From Marasmius tenuissimus (lineage: Eukaryota; Basidiomycota; Agaricomycetes; Agaricales; Marasmiaceae), in NCBI GenBank assembly GCA_029532415.1, contig JAQOTA010000052.1, positions 2,418,001 to 2,482,000 on the forward strand: a DNA stretch of 64,000 nt, written 5' to 3'. Numbering within the stretch: position 1 is the first letter of the stretch; each line of letters starts with the position of its first letter. Position numbers and translations under genes: made by a program. This document shows, one piece after another, positions 48,872 to 63,225 of this stretch. The notes under the pieces were generated by a model that was not told the DNA's origin, searched no databases, and saw nothing but the letters and a program-made list of their open reading frames with translations.

Positions 48872-51800
48872 CTACCGCCCGTCAAACATATCCTCCAACA
48901 GCCCTCGCTCAACAGTGTCCCAGTCGACGTTCGCATAGCTCGCGTACACGCTTTCGTAGGTGGACATGCTAACGCTGGAGAAGAACGGCATCAGCTCCCG
49001 GATGCTGTCGATTTGACGAATGGAGCCAAGGAGTGGTCTACGCATCGGGCGCTGGTTGCCGAATGTTGAAAGGTTAGGCCCAGGGCTCGGTCCCGCATTG
49101 GCTTTGGTCTATTAAACGGCGTAAGGCAAGGTCCAGAGGTTTTGCAATTCGAAGAGAGTGAACTCACGCGAGGCAGGCTCCCCGCAACTTCAGCTAGCTG
49201 GTCCATCAACGCTTCGGGTATCCACTCGTTTGGACGGTAGATGGCATCGACGGTGTCGGTAATGAATATCCACTGGTGTCTGTGAGAATGCATTTGTAAA
49301 ACAAGCTGATCCGTCAGATGTAATAAAATTTTCGTACATCTGGAACTCCTCTGTCTGGAGGGCCAATAGAAGATCGAGACACTTGCAGGCTGATAGAACG
49401 AGCGGAAGGTCTTCGGATCCGTCTGAGGGCAGCGAAGTCATCGTTTGTTCCACAACCCGATACTGCAAATAGCGGTCAGAATGAGGCTACAACCGGATCA
49501 CCAACACCCACCAGCTCTGTCAACACCACGGGCCAGAAACTTGTGAGATTGTGAGGAGAAAGGCGACACAGTAGCACCCGTATGCACAGATAGACTTCGC
49601 TCTGCACGACTGGTGAGGTGACGTTTCGGAGGACATCGACCAGCTTCTCTTGTATCGACGGCAATTGTGTGAGATAGTGGTTTTTGTCCCCGGCCAGCAG
49701 AACGAACGATAATCTTCGAAGGTTGAGAGATCGAAGAAGCATCTCATACTCTCTGTTCGTGAATATATTCGCGGAAGGTGCAGACGCTATTTTGTCTATT
49801 AAAGCAGCGCTGTTAGCACAGGTTCGAGATAGGTGAGGGTAGGGACCTACTGAGTAACTCCGGGAATGCTGTCTTATCTGAGTCGAAGAGTGACTTTATG
49901 ATAGGTTTACAGGTTTCCCCCGAGTCTGGACTACAGTTGAAGAATCTGTTGTCATTCAAGAGCTCCGTGACTGGTGACTTCCATGCTTTGAAGGCGGACG
50001 GTATTCGCGACATTTCCCGGATGATAGTGACCGTTGTCGGGTCCACCTCGAGGGGTCTGCGAAAATATGAGGGAACAGGCAAGTCGCGTGAGGGAAATAA
50101 ATCTTACTTTGCTTTCCCCTTCAATGAGGGAGTGACGACATAATAGGCAATATTCGAACACGAAGTAGCGACCTTGTCACTCTCGACCAAGAAGCGTCTG
50201 AGGTTGGGCACTGCGTTGCTAGCGAGGTACTCGATGATCTGGGTACTGTTAGATCGATAGGGAAGAATAGGTTTCGGATCGTATCTACCTGCGAGACAAT
50301 ATCAACTGGGGTACCAGATTTTGCTGGGTCTGCCCCCAGTGATGCACTACTGGCGTTCATTTTCTCGTCCACTTTCTCTGCAGAGGTATCAGCCCTGTCG
50401 ACGGCTATGAACATCACGATACACACCTCCACGAAGGGCCGGGGAGTCTCTGCCATTCGTTACGAGCGCTTCTTTAGCAGTGCGCCGAATCCAGGACCCT
50501 GAATCGTATGATTTCCCCACGAACGTTACACAAGAGTCCAAAAGTCTTCCGTATATTTCCTGAAAGCTGAAATAAGGTATGGACACAGATTGATTCGATG
50601 GGGCTTACCTGCAAGTCTCTGCGGATCCTCCTGTCCTCCATCGCAGTCGTCTGAGTGACTTTTTCTGCTAAAACCGTCACACAACGTAGCGCCGGGAAAG
50701 TGAGCGGCTTCAATTCCTTGGTGCTTCCAGCAACGTCCTTGGCAAGTTGATGGAAGCGGCCCCATACTTGTATTGCGAGAGGTCCTTCGAGCCTTCTGAG
50801 GTACTGTTCGAGGAATTTGAAGAGGACTTGATCACTCCTGATGGGGGAGTCAGTCCGAACTTCCTGTTAAAGTGAATTCAAATAGCACTTACAGGTCAGG
50901 ATTTATCATCTGGCGCTTCTTTTCGGAGCCCCCGACCATCCGCAGGGAGATGCTTTCACAGACCATATGCACTGCATTCTGAGCACTAGCAATCAGCACG
51001 TCGATTAGCTCGAACGGCGCGTCTGTCGAAATCGCAAATTCCTGGAATGTAATCCGTGAGATACGATAGTGGGATTAGGACTAGACTAGACTCACAGAGA
51101 AGTCGGTGTTCCAGCATTCAACTATCGATTCAAACACCTCCCCAGACTGCACCCGGAATATGTGCTCCAACGCTCGGCGGCACCGTAGCCTCGTCCTATC
51201 GTAAATAAGGGAAAGAGATTCGTCTCTTGACGATGGGGTATTGGAGTCGGACCACGAGAGTGTACACCAAATCAGGTACAGTACTTTGACGCCCTCATGC
51301 AGAGCCCGATAAGCAGGCGACCGAGGCTATAAAATACTATGAGAAGATCTTCTAGATCACGAACAAGGAAAGGCTTACAGTGAGCTGGTCCCCACTCGGC
51401 TGAGCGCTTTCAGAACTGAAGACGTTCGAAACATATCCGAGAAGGCTCGTGTTCTCTACTGGCTTCTCCAATGTCAGATTTTCGTCCTCGACCGAGCTTT
51501 CTTCCAAAGTATAGGTCAAACCCAGCAACACCAATCGCTCCAGAGCATTCAGCAACATGAAAAATTCTGCATCGGTAGCCGTGCATGAATCATCCGGCGC
51601 GTAATCTTGACCATTCTTCGTCATTGCGAGAACGTCCTTCAGGGATATGAGAAGCTGGGAGCAGAGACAGTCATTGAGCGGGGGTACGACTGTCTGCAAA
51701 GAGGGTTGGAGTTGCGGAACCGCCATCAGCACGAAGTCTAACCAATGTTGGAGAATTGGACGATTCGAGGGAAGAACAACCCCGTCCACGAGGGTCTGTA

Positions 51801-54800
51801 CGAGTAGAGGGTTAACTGAATAGCTTCGTACAGCTGCATCATGTGTATCGGTGCTGCCACTGTCGACCGATATATCCGCAACTCGTTTGTTCTGTCTATC
51901 ATCGAAGGCTATAGAGGCCGAGATGACCGAGTGTAAAAGATGCAAGAGTTTGTTTTGCAGGTTGAGCCTTCCTGAATGGACGAAGAAGTATAACTTCCCG
52001 ATGGCCGCGGGTTCGATGGATTCTACAGCCATCGGGTTGATTTCTCCCCGAGATACGATGGCCTGTAATAGGTCGATGGTTGTGGAATGTGTAGCAACAT
52101 TGAGCAAGTTCATAGTGGATTCCAGAGAGGCCTTGGGCTCCGACTGCAGAAAGCTGCGAGTTCATTGAGAATCGGCAAAGGTAATCATTCCAAATAAGAA
52201 CATACGCCAACAAAAGATCCACCAGAACGTCCAGATAACTAGTTTCCGGTTCTCGGAAGCCAGCTTCGGCAATAATCAATACCCCTTCCGTGGTTAAGGG
52301 CGAAAACTCACTCACCAGTTTCGACTCTTTCAACGAGGCCCGAATGTTGAGAACGTTTGATAGCGGTTGTCCTTGAAGTCTTCGCAAAACCTTGACCGCC
52401 AAATTTAACAATCGAGTGTAGCACCTCCAGAAGATGATGAATGTATCTCTGATCCAGTTGGCGTTCGTACAAGTAACTCTGGATCTCCTTCCCAGCAATT
52501 TTGACTTTGATAGGTATTCGCTTGATAGACGGATCCAAGAGGTCAAACAGGATTGGGTCTAGGACACTGTCACAAGCCTAAGTAAACGGTTTCCTGACGG
52601 ATAGGAAATCAGCCCACCGGGTGTATGACTTCAGATTACAACGCATCCAGGTCTCTCCAATCCGACGCAAGCTTGGATCTTCGCTCTTCAATGTGTCAAG
52701 AACGATCATCATGGGGACCTTGAACTTGAATCCCGGCGAAAGGCTGTCCTCTGCGTGAATGATTGTCAGAACCCGCCAGAGGATCTGCAAGATACTTCGC
52801 TCGAGTTACCTGTCAGTCTCCAAAGGACTCCAAAAGATTCATAAGCCTCCTGAACGTTCCGCGATTCTGGAGAAGCCAGGCTCTGCGCCAGGATAGACTC
52901 CACGTGGGGTCTGACTGTAGATGCCTCCAACGACCAAATGAGGTTCACCGCCCGCATGTGGTACGCCGCATGATTGGGGCGCATGTAGCGCATCAGCCTC
53001 GTAACCATCTTGGACATGGTCGTTCGGTCGTCGATGGAAAAATTAGGCTCTACGCCTTTGGTTTGATGCAGGGCTACTATGAGCGAGACCACCCGATCGA
53101 CAACTGTGAAGTTTGCAGACTATGGCGTAAATGAATATGGGGCATACTCAGCGGGTGTAGAGGGAGGCACACTTACCTCGTGCTGAAGGATGCCGAGCAC
53201 GGTCGTTAACCATTTCCGCGGCTCCCACGAAAGCGTCATAGATGTGTTCAATCTGCCCACGAGCCTGTCAACCAACAAAAGCAGTTGCGAAAATACCTCT
53301 CTCAGAGCGAGTAAATCTGACGAGGACTCGGTGAAACGCTGCCCTAGTGAGATACTTAGATCGACCAAAGCTTCAAACGCTGAGCCAAAGGGAATCAAGT
53401 AGGACCCAGTAGGCTCAGCTGCCTCGACCGCTGGCTTGATTCCATAGAAGGTGCACGCGAAGACGTACGGCCTTTGAGATACGCTTGCCTCTTGAATTTC
53501 AGTTGTAACCTCTGGTCGGCGGAGGAGAGCGGTATGAGGTATCTGGCGTAGCATCGTTATCAAGAGAGAGAGGATTCGCTGAAGCAGTGGACCTAGTGGG
53601 GTTTGAGGCCGAAGCTGATGAATCTTGAGTTATTTGCGTGGGTCTATTATGAACGACGTCAAATAACTCACCAAGAGTAGGTCTAGTATGGCAGTGAAGA
53701 TGAGTGGCAGGTGGATAGTCTGTATCTCCTCGTCCTGAGCGAAGGTCGTAAGGACGAATGAGACCATGTCAACTGCCTATCTATCTTATTAGCAAGTTCT
53801 AGCGGTCTATGCATGAAGCGAATCACCTCGAAGTGTTCGCCGTCTCCAGTGATATCGTCAAAGACAGCCTGTAGCAGTTTTCTCCAGACTATCTGCGGCT
53901 CAGCAGCCTCGTAAAGAGTGCTCGCAGTCATTACAACCTAAATGGCTAAGATTGGGCCCAACGGGTGATAATGCAAACTAACTTACATCTTCCTTTCCAT
54001 CTGACGAAGTTTCGACTAGCTGCTTGATGGCCTTGAAGGAGTCGTATATCAGCACCTCGGTCAGGGCCGAGCCGAGTTCCCACTTGTCCAATAAGGAGAC
54101 GAAGATCTTGAAAGGCCGCGATTCGTTGTATTCATCGGATGGGGTAAGCATGTCTTCCTAGACCGAAGATGAACGAGGTCTTCCTTTGTGAAGTAAAAAC
54201 TCGAATACCTTCAGAGTATCCTTCAGTAAATCCGACGCATTCGTCTTGAAATATTCAATTTGACGATCACTCCGCTCCTCTGGGCCAAGTAACCACGAAT
54301 ACAGTCGACGATTTAAGGAAAGGTCACGGCGTAGTACCACGCTCATGGCAGCTCTCATTATGATCGCTCGGTCTTCAACTGAAGCTTTGCGAATCGTGTT
54401 GCTATCAACTCGTAGCGATTGTAGCAACAAGTCGAGAGCACCGCGCCGAACAAGCAGGTTATCGTCTTCAAGGGCCGCAGCAAAAGCGCGTATCATCAAG
54501 CCGATATCTTGACCAACGATCCCGGTTATGTCTTCCAGCCCGTGCAACTGAGGGAGTCGACGCGATAGGAAGTTGAGAGCGGTTCCGCGAGAAGCGGGGG
54601 ACGTTAACATCACGAGCCAGATATTCTGGAAAAAGAAGGAGGGAGAGACGGTCCCAGACAACCTATCGAGTAGTGAGATAACCTGAAGATCAAAACTCAG
54701 CAAGTAGAAGGGCTCATAGGTCACTGCGACATACTTTCTCAAAGAATTCCCCTGTCTCCTCCTCTAGACCAGGTAGCAAGGCCAAAATGAAAGATTTCGT

Positions 54801-55477
54801 GACAGGTCGAAGTCCAGCTTGTAGAGGCAGGTAATGGGTGTCATATAGATTTAACAAGGTGGGCTTTTGGGGAAAATATAAGCTTGAGTTCCAGGATATA
54901 TTCTCGAATTGACACGTACCTTGACCGACGTTGCAGCGAATTCGAAGAACGGAAATAGACCAGACGACCACAGAGGCAAATCGCGTTTCAACCCCTCAGA
55001 CTAGGGAACAAGCTTCAGACGTCCTCCTATTTTAGCAGATATGAGCTCTCTCACCCCAAGAACCGCGAGAATGTGAGCATAAACATCCAAGGCACGCTGA
55101 TGAACGCCGGTCGGAAGAGCTGGATTCAAACATTGGGATAACCGTTTCGCTACGATCAACTTCCGTGGAATATCCTTGAACTGCATATAAGATTGGAAGG
55201 TCTGCGATTCTATGTCAGCTCGTTCTGAGTTTCGACAGAGATCGAGGCAGTACGACACCTTCAACAGCTGCTTTAGAAAAGCAATACAATCCGCCCATTC
55301 GTGAACATTATCGAACGAGTTCAAACACTTCTCGACTTGTTGCGCGTATTTCTTGTATTTGGGGTCTGACTGGTAAGCCTGCTGCGCCGCCGCTGCTTTC
55401 GCAGACGGTTGCATGGAAGAAGAGTGAGTTTGCCGAAGTCGCTTGTAATGATGGTGATGAGAGCTGACCACGTTCAC
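48872..55477 (-). CDS. DOP1: Dopey-family trafficking protein DOP1
   Basis: A 6.6-kb gene with many short introns (for example 55258-55202). The N terminus is a near-textbook Dopey domain: KYKKYAQQVEKCLNSFDNVH, EWADCIAFLKQLLK|TFQSYM, QFKDIPRKLIVAKRLSQCLN, PALPTGVHQRALDVYAHILA, then TLLNLYDTHYLPLQAGLRPV, FILALLPGLEEETGEFFEK and NIWLVMLTSPASRGTALNFL. The long helical middle was followed exon by exon only in part. The C terminus reads SMSTYESVYASYANVDWDTV and ERGLLEDMFDGR then stop (48872-48874). DOP1 works with Mon2 and the Neo1 flippase at Golgi/endosome membranes in retrieval and membrane asymmetry. The first exon is uncertain: ATGs exist at 55477 and 55413, and an in-frame extension from 55529 is possible. 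Confidence 0.9.
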
Positions 55478-55529
55478 GCAAACGCTCTTGGATCCACGCG
55501 GACCCCTCCTTATTCGTCGACTCCATCAT

Positions 55530-56166
55530 GCTCTTAACCTTCTACAGCCTCGAAGAAGACGACAACGAGAAGGGAAACTATAAATGCGGTCCTGATCAGA
55601 AACTGGGTCGTGGTGAGTGATGATCCAATTAAACGGAAATAGCAGTCGCGCAGCGCCGCAGTCGTGGCAGTAGAGGTCAACGATATGTCGAGATATCCTT
55701 AAGGCTTTCTCTCAACTCTCTTTAGTGCAATTTGGTGACTCACGCCTTTCCTGTTCCCGAGCTTGCCAGCAGAACAGTCTGAATTACAGTCTGCAAATCG
55801 ACGACTTGATCATGCCAAATCCATACTGCAAGATCACGACGACGACAATCTCAGCCGCCCTCGTGGACCTCGGCTACATACATGACTTGTGCAGATCCTG
55901 GAGGTGAAATCTCTTATTTGAAATGTATAGGAGACAATAGGGGAGCGGACATGCAGGCTGCAATTACACCTTAACACGCAAACGAATATCTCGGGAGCCT
56001 TAAGGATCTTGCCACCATATTCCATTCGACGACCTCCTTGGAAGAAAGATAATCAAGTACATACTATAGCATGGAACTAGAGATACACAGTGACTCTTGG
56101 ATACAGTTGCAAACGAACGATAGACACCTGTGCACGACGAGGTAAGTATAAGTATCCTACCAATGA
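55530..56166. other. DOP1 promoter and intergenic DNA
   Basis: Upstream region of DOP1, then the 3' flank of the MOCOS-like gene (both minus strand). No gene was seen. Confidence 0.5.
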
Positions 56167-58142
56167 CTACTGGTCGCGCGGACTAGCATTCTTTGCCATC
56201 AGGGACGCAAACTGGATGACATTCCAAACATCTTGAAAATTACTACCGAGTCCGAGGCTGATCCGGACGACACCGATTTCCCTGCCCACCGTCTCCTCCA
56301 CGTCCTTTCGGGAAACACCAGGCTCAAACTTGAACTGACTCAAATCCTTGCTCAGCCCAAGTATCGCAGCTGCGCCACCTGGATTGCACATACAACCTGT
56401 TCGAAGAGATATGTTGGCCTTAGAGGCGGAATGTTCAACAAAAGAGTTGGAGATAATCTCTCCAGAGGGCTGCGATGATGAGGAAGTAAACCAATAAGAC
56501 TATGCTCCGCCTATACGGTGCAATCGAACGTACCGAAAGGAAGATCAGAGAAACCGTGGAACCCGTGTCGGACTGCTGTCCCAGCGCCCGGAGCCTCTTC
56601 TGTGGTATCCGTGATAAAATACGAACGACAGGTTTTCCCGTGCTCTCGTGTTTGAGCTGAGAGAGTGACGTCGCAAGGTAACCGGTGAGGCACGAGAGCC
56701 TCAAAGGCAAGAGTGGGAGACAAGCAGACAGGAATCGCAGCCCCTCGGTCACTGCGGAAAGCATGAGATAGTTGATCGTTCCGTCCTGAATAACCAACTT
56801 GAGCATTGGGCTGACAGACATAAGAACCAGAGACCAACCTCGAAACATTCGTGATGGACTTTGGACATCGTTACAAATTCTCCAGGAACTTGTACGACGT
56901 CTACATTCCCTCCCGCAAACCAAGGACGCTGAAGTTGCTCTAGAAATGATTTTTTGATGACCAAGCCTCCGACGCCTGTAGGATAACCAAACATCTTGTA
57001 GAATGAGACGGCCATCGCGTCCACGGGGATATCTTCAAGAGAGATGGAGGAGGTGGGCGCGAGAGCTGCCGCATCGAGAAGAGTACTGTAACCCAAGGTG
57101 GCAGCATACTTGATGGTAGACAACGGGTTCTTCGTATTCGTGATGTTAGATTGACCGGTGATGGCGAATAGACTACTTGTGCTTCCGCGTCGCCCTCGGG
57201 AAGGCCGATGTTGCTCAAGAAGTTCCTGGAGGTGACAAGAAGTCATCAACAGACGAACGTCACAGGGAGAAGTCGAGGGGAACCCTTACCTGCGCGACCT
57301 TCAACTCAAAGCCACCCTGGGGAGTCGAAGGAATGTACAAGACGCTAGCTCCGCGCTTAGCAGCAAACTGCCTAATACCGTGAAGGCTATTATGTGCGTC
57401 TGTCCCCAAAATGTAGGTGCTGTCGTTTGCAAACGGAAAGGCCTCTCCGACGAGTTTGAGGGCTCCCGTCGCGTTCGGTGTGAAGATAACCGTGTATCCC
57501 GGTGGTGCCTTGAAGAACGACAAGACAGCGACGCGAGCTTCATCGGTGGACTTGAGAGATGCAGTGGAACTAACGATCGCGGAGAAAGTGAGAAATCATC
57601 AATGGAGGAGAAAAAATGAAACCCCGTACCTGTTGCTCACGGAATGTGTGTTTCCCAATACTGTACTGCAGAGGAACTTCGTGTGGGCCCGAACAAGGCT
57701 CTCGGGATATAATGAGCCTCCCATGTAATCAACATATGTCTCTCCTGTACGCTCTAACCTCCGATAATCAGTTCGGCGGAGTACATCGAGTGACCGGGTC
57801 AATTGATATTCTAAGTTGAGATTGATCAACTCGAGATACAGGTGGCCAGAGCTTACGACTACACTCACCTGGGTACTCCCGGAGGAATTGATCGTAAGCT
57901 GACGCCGTCTCCCGAGACGAGAAATTCACGGTAGTCGAATCATAGCATGGTTTTAGGGCCGTAATATTAGTAGGAGCATAAGAAGGAAGGTGAGAATCGG
58001 TGTGCTGAGGGACCCCAGAGTCAGAGTCAGGACCGAGTTTGTGTTTCTCATTACTGGGGGTGTGAGATCCCCTTCGAGATTTCTTGGACTCTCTGCCAGA
58101 GGCCTTGGATGAACGATTCTTTTGTGATTGAGCGTTGCCCAT
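56167..58142 (-). CDS. PLP-dependent NifS-like protein, MOCOS N-terminal type
   Basis: Multi-exon gene of about 500 residues. Motifs in order: MGNAQSQ start and a basic Ser-rich tail, SAYDQFLREYPE|YQLTRS, ERTGETYVDYMGGSLYPESL, LGNTHSVSN, VIFTPNATGALKLVGEAFPF, GTDAHNSLHGIRQFA, SLFAITGQSNITNTKNPL, LLDAAALAPTSSISLEDIPV, the PLP-lysine site AVSFYKMFGYPTGVGGLVIK, and the end VRISLGLGSNFQDVWNVIQF. These match the class V aminotransferase domain of molybdenum cofactor sulfurase, which transfers sulfur from Cys to Moco of xanthine dehydrogenase/aldehyde oxidase. It ends where that domain ends: no MOSC domain follows. Without it, the protein may not be a true Moco sulfurase. MG-N-A-Q-S fits an N-myristoylation signal. 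Confidence 0.85.
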
Positions 58143-58327
58143 TTCGGAGGACGAGAGTGTCTATGGGACCTCTGGAGGAGAGGAAAGGCGTTACCTCGAG
58201 CCAAACCTCACCATGCTTTAAGCGCGTTTCATAGTTAAGACCTCCAGCGGCGGTACCTAAAAACACAGCTTGATCATCCGAGACGTGATGAGCCCGAATT
58301 CACCAAGAACTCACCCTGTGTTGTTCC

Positions 58328-58775
58328 TTAGTCAATCATATTGCGGGTTATTGCGCCCTGTTTGAAGTCCTCTACAAGTCTACAAGGCGAGGTCCCCTGA
58401 CTCCTCCTGATTCTGTGGTGTCGTATCGTCATGTTCATGTTCAAAAGGAGACAGGACAGGACCCAGGGTATGCGCACATCCGCGTTTGTCTTGACTCTTG
58501 TTCTTTCTTTAAATCGGGAGCGGCCAACCACAGGTGCGGAGTCCTCCCAAGCGTCAAACAGATGTAGTTCAACATCCCTTTCTCCCCCAGCCTCGTAAAG
58601 TGGAGGAATCCCTCCAGGGTAGCATTGAGGCGAACGGCGCGTCAATATAACGTCGACTTTTGAGTTGGTGGTCCAGGTCTGACCTGACACGTGGAGGGGC
58701 TGAGGGACTCTAGGGGGACTCACCGTTCATCCGAACCAGGAGGTCGCCCTCATTGAACGATCGGCAACCCATCAT
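58328..58775 (-). CDS. Hypothetical protein
   Basis: Two exons (58775-58724, 58683-58328) joined by a 40-nt GTGAGT..CAG intron give 135 residues: MMGCRSFNEGDLLVRMNGQT, VDVILTRRSPQCYPGGIPPL, VELHLFDAWEDSAPVVGRSR and then a less protein-like end. The splice phase is exact. Another frame near the end (LSPFEHEHDDTTPQNQEESG) also looks coding, so a further intron is possible. Between this and the MOCOS-like gene (58143-58327) short pieces such as AAGGLNYETRLKHGEVWLE flanked by GTGAGT and TTTAG may be additional exons or 5' UTR introns. The domain is not recognised. Confidence 0.4.
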
Positions 58776-59078
58776 CGATCAGAGCTAAAGCTAGCATCAC
58801 CTCGATCTCGGAGACCGCACGGAGATGGATTGAAAGTCCCCGCCTATAGGGAGAATGAAAACCGGCGTAGGTGAGGCAACGTACACGTCCAAGGGGACCG
58901 AGAGAATGGTCAGCGTTGTGAAACTGGGAATTTTCAGACCACAACACCAGAGTGTTCATGATGAAGTCTGGTTGGGGTAGGTGGAAGTGGAAAGTAATTG
59001 CTAATAAGCACACGATCTCATTCGGAAAGAAAAAAAAAGATGCAGAACAAGCACACCAAATGCTACAGCGTCATAAGA

Positions 59079-60966
<1,888 letters not shown>

Positions 60967-61278
60967 TCTTGGTAATACAATAGAACGGGTCTGGTTGAAA
61001 TTGAGGTGGTGGTGGTGTGAAGGAAAGGTGGGTTGACGCGACCAGCGACGCGTTGAAACTCGTTCTCACGACTTTTTCACATCTGTTGTGACGAGTTCAA
61101 CTGTTGAAGCAGGCCACATAGCGCGTAGTGGAAATTAGGCATAACTTTCTATGTACATATTGTACTGAGCTAAGATGTATGTCAAACTGCTTCTGGCCGG
61201 TCCTCGGGATTGCCGACCTGGCTGCGTTCCTGCCAGCTACGGTGAGATGTAGTGTATTCTGCAGAGTCCAACGAATGT
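60967..61278. other. Short intergenic region
   Basis: Promoter of the RBBP4-like gene and 3' flank of ATP synthase subunit e. No gene was seen. Confidence 0.5.
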
Positions 61279-61706
61279 CTAAACGAGGATGATATAGCGA
61301 ATGCGATGTATACAGGTGGCAGTATTATGCGGCGTTCTCCCATTTTGATATAGCTTTTCGAGGTCGAACCGAGGGTCCTCTGGGTCTGTGATGACTACGA
61401 CGAGACTGTTGTGAGCAGGATTCCCAATAGCAAAGCAAAGAGATGCTTACCACCGTCGTCAGCCTTCGAAGCCTGCTTATTTTTCCATGCCTCCTTAGCC
61501 TGCGCAATCAAGTGTTCTCTTTCGTGAATGGCATGCTGGACTTTCTGCGCGTCGTGTGATGACTGGAGCGTCCGTCGGTGATAGAATCCATAAATAACGC
61601 CAGTAAAGAGTGCTGTATACCGAGCAACCTAGGCAAACATAAAGAAATTCGAGCCCTGTGCTGTCGAGAAAAAATGACAACTCACGTTCAAAGTTTGCGA
61701 AACCAT
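61279..61706 (-). CDS. ATP21: Mitochondrial ATP synthase subunit e, C-terminal frame break
   Basis: Exon 1 61706-61686, exon 2 61628-61451, exon 3 from about 61396 (acceptor CGTCGTAG). The product MVSQTLNVARYTALFTGVIY, GFYHRRTLQSSHDAQKVQHA, IHEREHLIAQAKEAWKNKQA, then ITDPEDPRFDLEK, is the subunit e (Tim11) fold: one membrane helix with the GxxxG dimer motif (GVIYG) and a helical tail. It stabilises F-ATPase dimers that shape cristae. After FDLEK the annotated frame goes on to a non-homologous end (LYQNGRTPHN.., stop 61279), whereas the expected ending (..LEKLI.KWE..) lies in the +1 frame as ISKWENAA, stop 61325-61327. One missing base near 61351/61352 would explain it. Confidence 0.85.
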
Positions 61707-61757
61707 GACGGCGAGTTATTTGATTGGCTGGTCGCGCAAATGAGGAGGCAACTGGCC

Positions 61758-62004
61758 CTAAATAGAAGCTGCTCCAAGGATGAGGTGGCTTGAAGTCAAC
61801 CTCTTTGTTACTTGCTGGAGGACCAGAAATGTACTTGCCTAGGATTTAGGGAATGGGGGTGAGCGGAGGATTTCGGTAGAAATTATGTAAGCCACTACTT
61901 ACTGCAGTCAGAGGGCGCCTGGGCCGCTTGAGCACCTGGTCCTGTTCTTCCATCATCCATTCAGTTTTTGCATTTGCATTCTCAACTGAAGCGACGCGTT
62001 CCAT
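61758..62004 (-). CDS. Small hypothetical protein
   Basis: Two exons (62004-61903, 61838-61758) with a GTAAGT donor encode 60 residues: MERVASVENANAKTEWMMEE, QDQVLKRPRRPLTA, then ASTFLVLQQVTKRLTSSHLI and LGAASI. Phases fit and the donor and acceptor are good. No domain was recognised. Another exon-2 frame (PPASNKEVDFKPPHPWSSFY) also looks protein-like, so the true 3' structure is unclear. It ends only 51 bases upstream of the ATP synthase e start on the same strand. Confidence 0.4.
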
Positions 62005-62054
62005 AGTCACTATTTGCAGAACCTCATACTAGAGATGCCCTATGATTCAACACG

Positions 62055-62446
62055 ATGCTCTATGGCTTGATATCGCATCCAGACTTGACACTTCACGACG
62101 CGTTTTTGTCTGTTTATCTGTGCCATGTGCCAGCCCATGGCCCTGGAGCTTCCTCTACACTGCGATGGGACAATCTCAGGCTAGTTTATGGGCCAACATG
62201 CTTGGAGATGCTGAGGCTACACCAATGGGAACAGTTTGGCGGCCGTGGCATCGGGGATCGGAAAACAAAGAAGACTCTTCACCGCCGTGGCGATATGTTG
62301 CGTACATGTGTCGAGTGGCCCCGCTGTATTGGTGGTCGCCGGGGAACCGAAGTCTGGTGAGTGACTTTCTGAGCCTGATGGATTCCTGTCCATATAAATT
62401 CACATTAACTTCCGATAGGAGACCGCGAAGGCTTGAGAAGCGATAG
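62055..62446 (+). CDS. Hypothetical protein, divergent from the small gene at 61758-62004
   Basis: The frame MLYGLISHPDLTLHDAFLSV, PAHGPGASSTLRWDNLRLVY, GPTCLEMLRLHQWEQFGGRG, RCIGGRRGTEVW runs to a GTGAGT donor (about 62357) and can join after a GATAG acceptor to RPRRLEKR and a stop at 62446, about 109 residues. No domain was recognised, and the basic, Arg-rich end may be spurious. An overlapping frame (62042-62446) is an alternative. Confidence 0.3.
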
Positions 62447-62697
62447 CATATATATTCCTCTGTCCAAACACATCATTGGTGATTGGACGATTCCTGGCCT
62501 GGACCCAAATACCCTTACTTGGTACCCATAGTGTGTTAGGGCGGTTTCTGACAAGCACGAGAAGGTGACGGGCCACCTAAATATAGGTTTTGATACTCAT
62601 GTGCTGACAATTCTTGAAACAGCTGCTGGCTCCAGGCTTACAAATTGTTTTTGGTGGTCAAGTATCTCCATCTGAAACTCGACCAAGAACCACCATC

Positions 62698-63225
62698 ATG
62701 ACTTCAGTCCCAGAAAGCGGAAAGCCTCCCGAAACGTATAGCGGAGGGTGCTATTGCGGTGCTGTGGGATACGAAGTATCGGGGAAGCCTGTTCTTAGTG
62801 CCTACTGTCATTGCACACTTTGCCAGCGATTGACCGGTAAGTGGCGACGAACTTTACGGATTCAGGGCTCTCATCATCCCCACTCAGGTTGCCCGTTCGT
62901 ACACACAGTTCACTTCGATCCACCCAAGTTTCGCTGGACTCACGCCGGTGGACAAGAGTCCCTCGACCTTTACAAGGTCAAGGACAAGCCCGACAAGCAA
63001 CGCTTTCGATGCAAGTCGTGCGGTGCTTGCGTTGCCTCTTACCACGCCAGGCGTGATCGATGGAGTATTTGGGGCGGGCAACTTCACCGCGAAGAATCCG
63101 GTCAAATCCAGGGATGGGAAGCGTTGAAGCCCACAATGCATATCTTCTACGACACGCGAATGCTCGATATCTCCGACTCCCTCGCAAAGTGGACAATGTA
63201 TGAGAATTCGACTCGCTTAGGATGA
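62698..63225 (+). CDS. GFA-domain (glutathione-dependent formaldehyde-activating / CENP-V) protein
   Basis: Two exons (62698-62836, 62888-63225) with a 51-nt intron encode 158 residues. The Mss4-like zinc fold is clear: GGCYCGAVGYEVSG, then AYCHCTLCQRLTG (CxC and CHCxxC zinc ligands) and FRCKSCGACVASYH (CxxCG). The end HIFYDTRMLDISDSLAKW is typical of fungal GFA proteins. Family members include the formaldehyde-glutathione condensing enzyme Gfa, but most fungal paralogs have no proven substrate. The start was chosen at the ATG after CACCATC with a good context; an in-frame extension upstream exists but is not homologous. Confidence 0.9.
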   Translation: MTSVPESGKPPETYSGGCYCGAVGYEVSGKPVLSAYCHCTLCQRLTGKWRRTLRIQGSHHPHSGCPFVHTVHFDPPKFRWTHAGGQESLDLYKVKDKPDKQRFRCKSCGACVASYHARRDRWSIWGGQLHREESGQIQGWEALKPTMHIFYDTRMLDISDSLAKWTMYENSTRLG

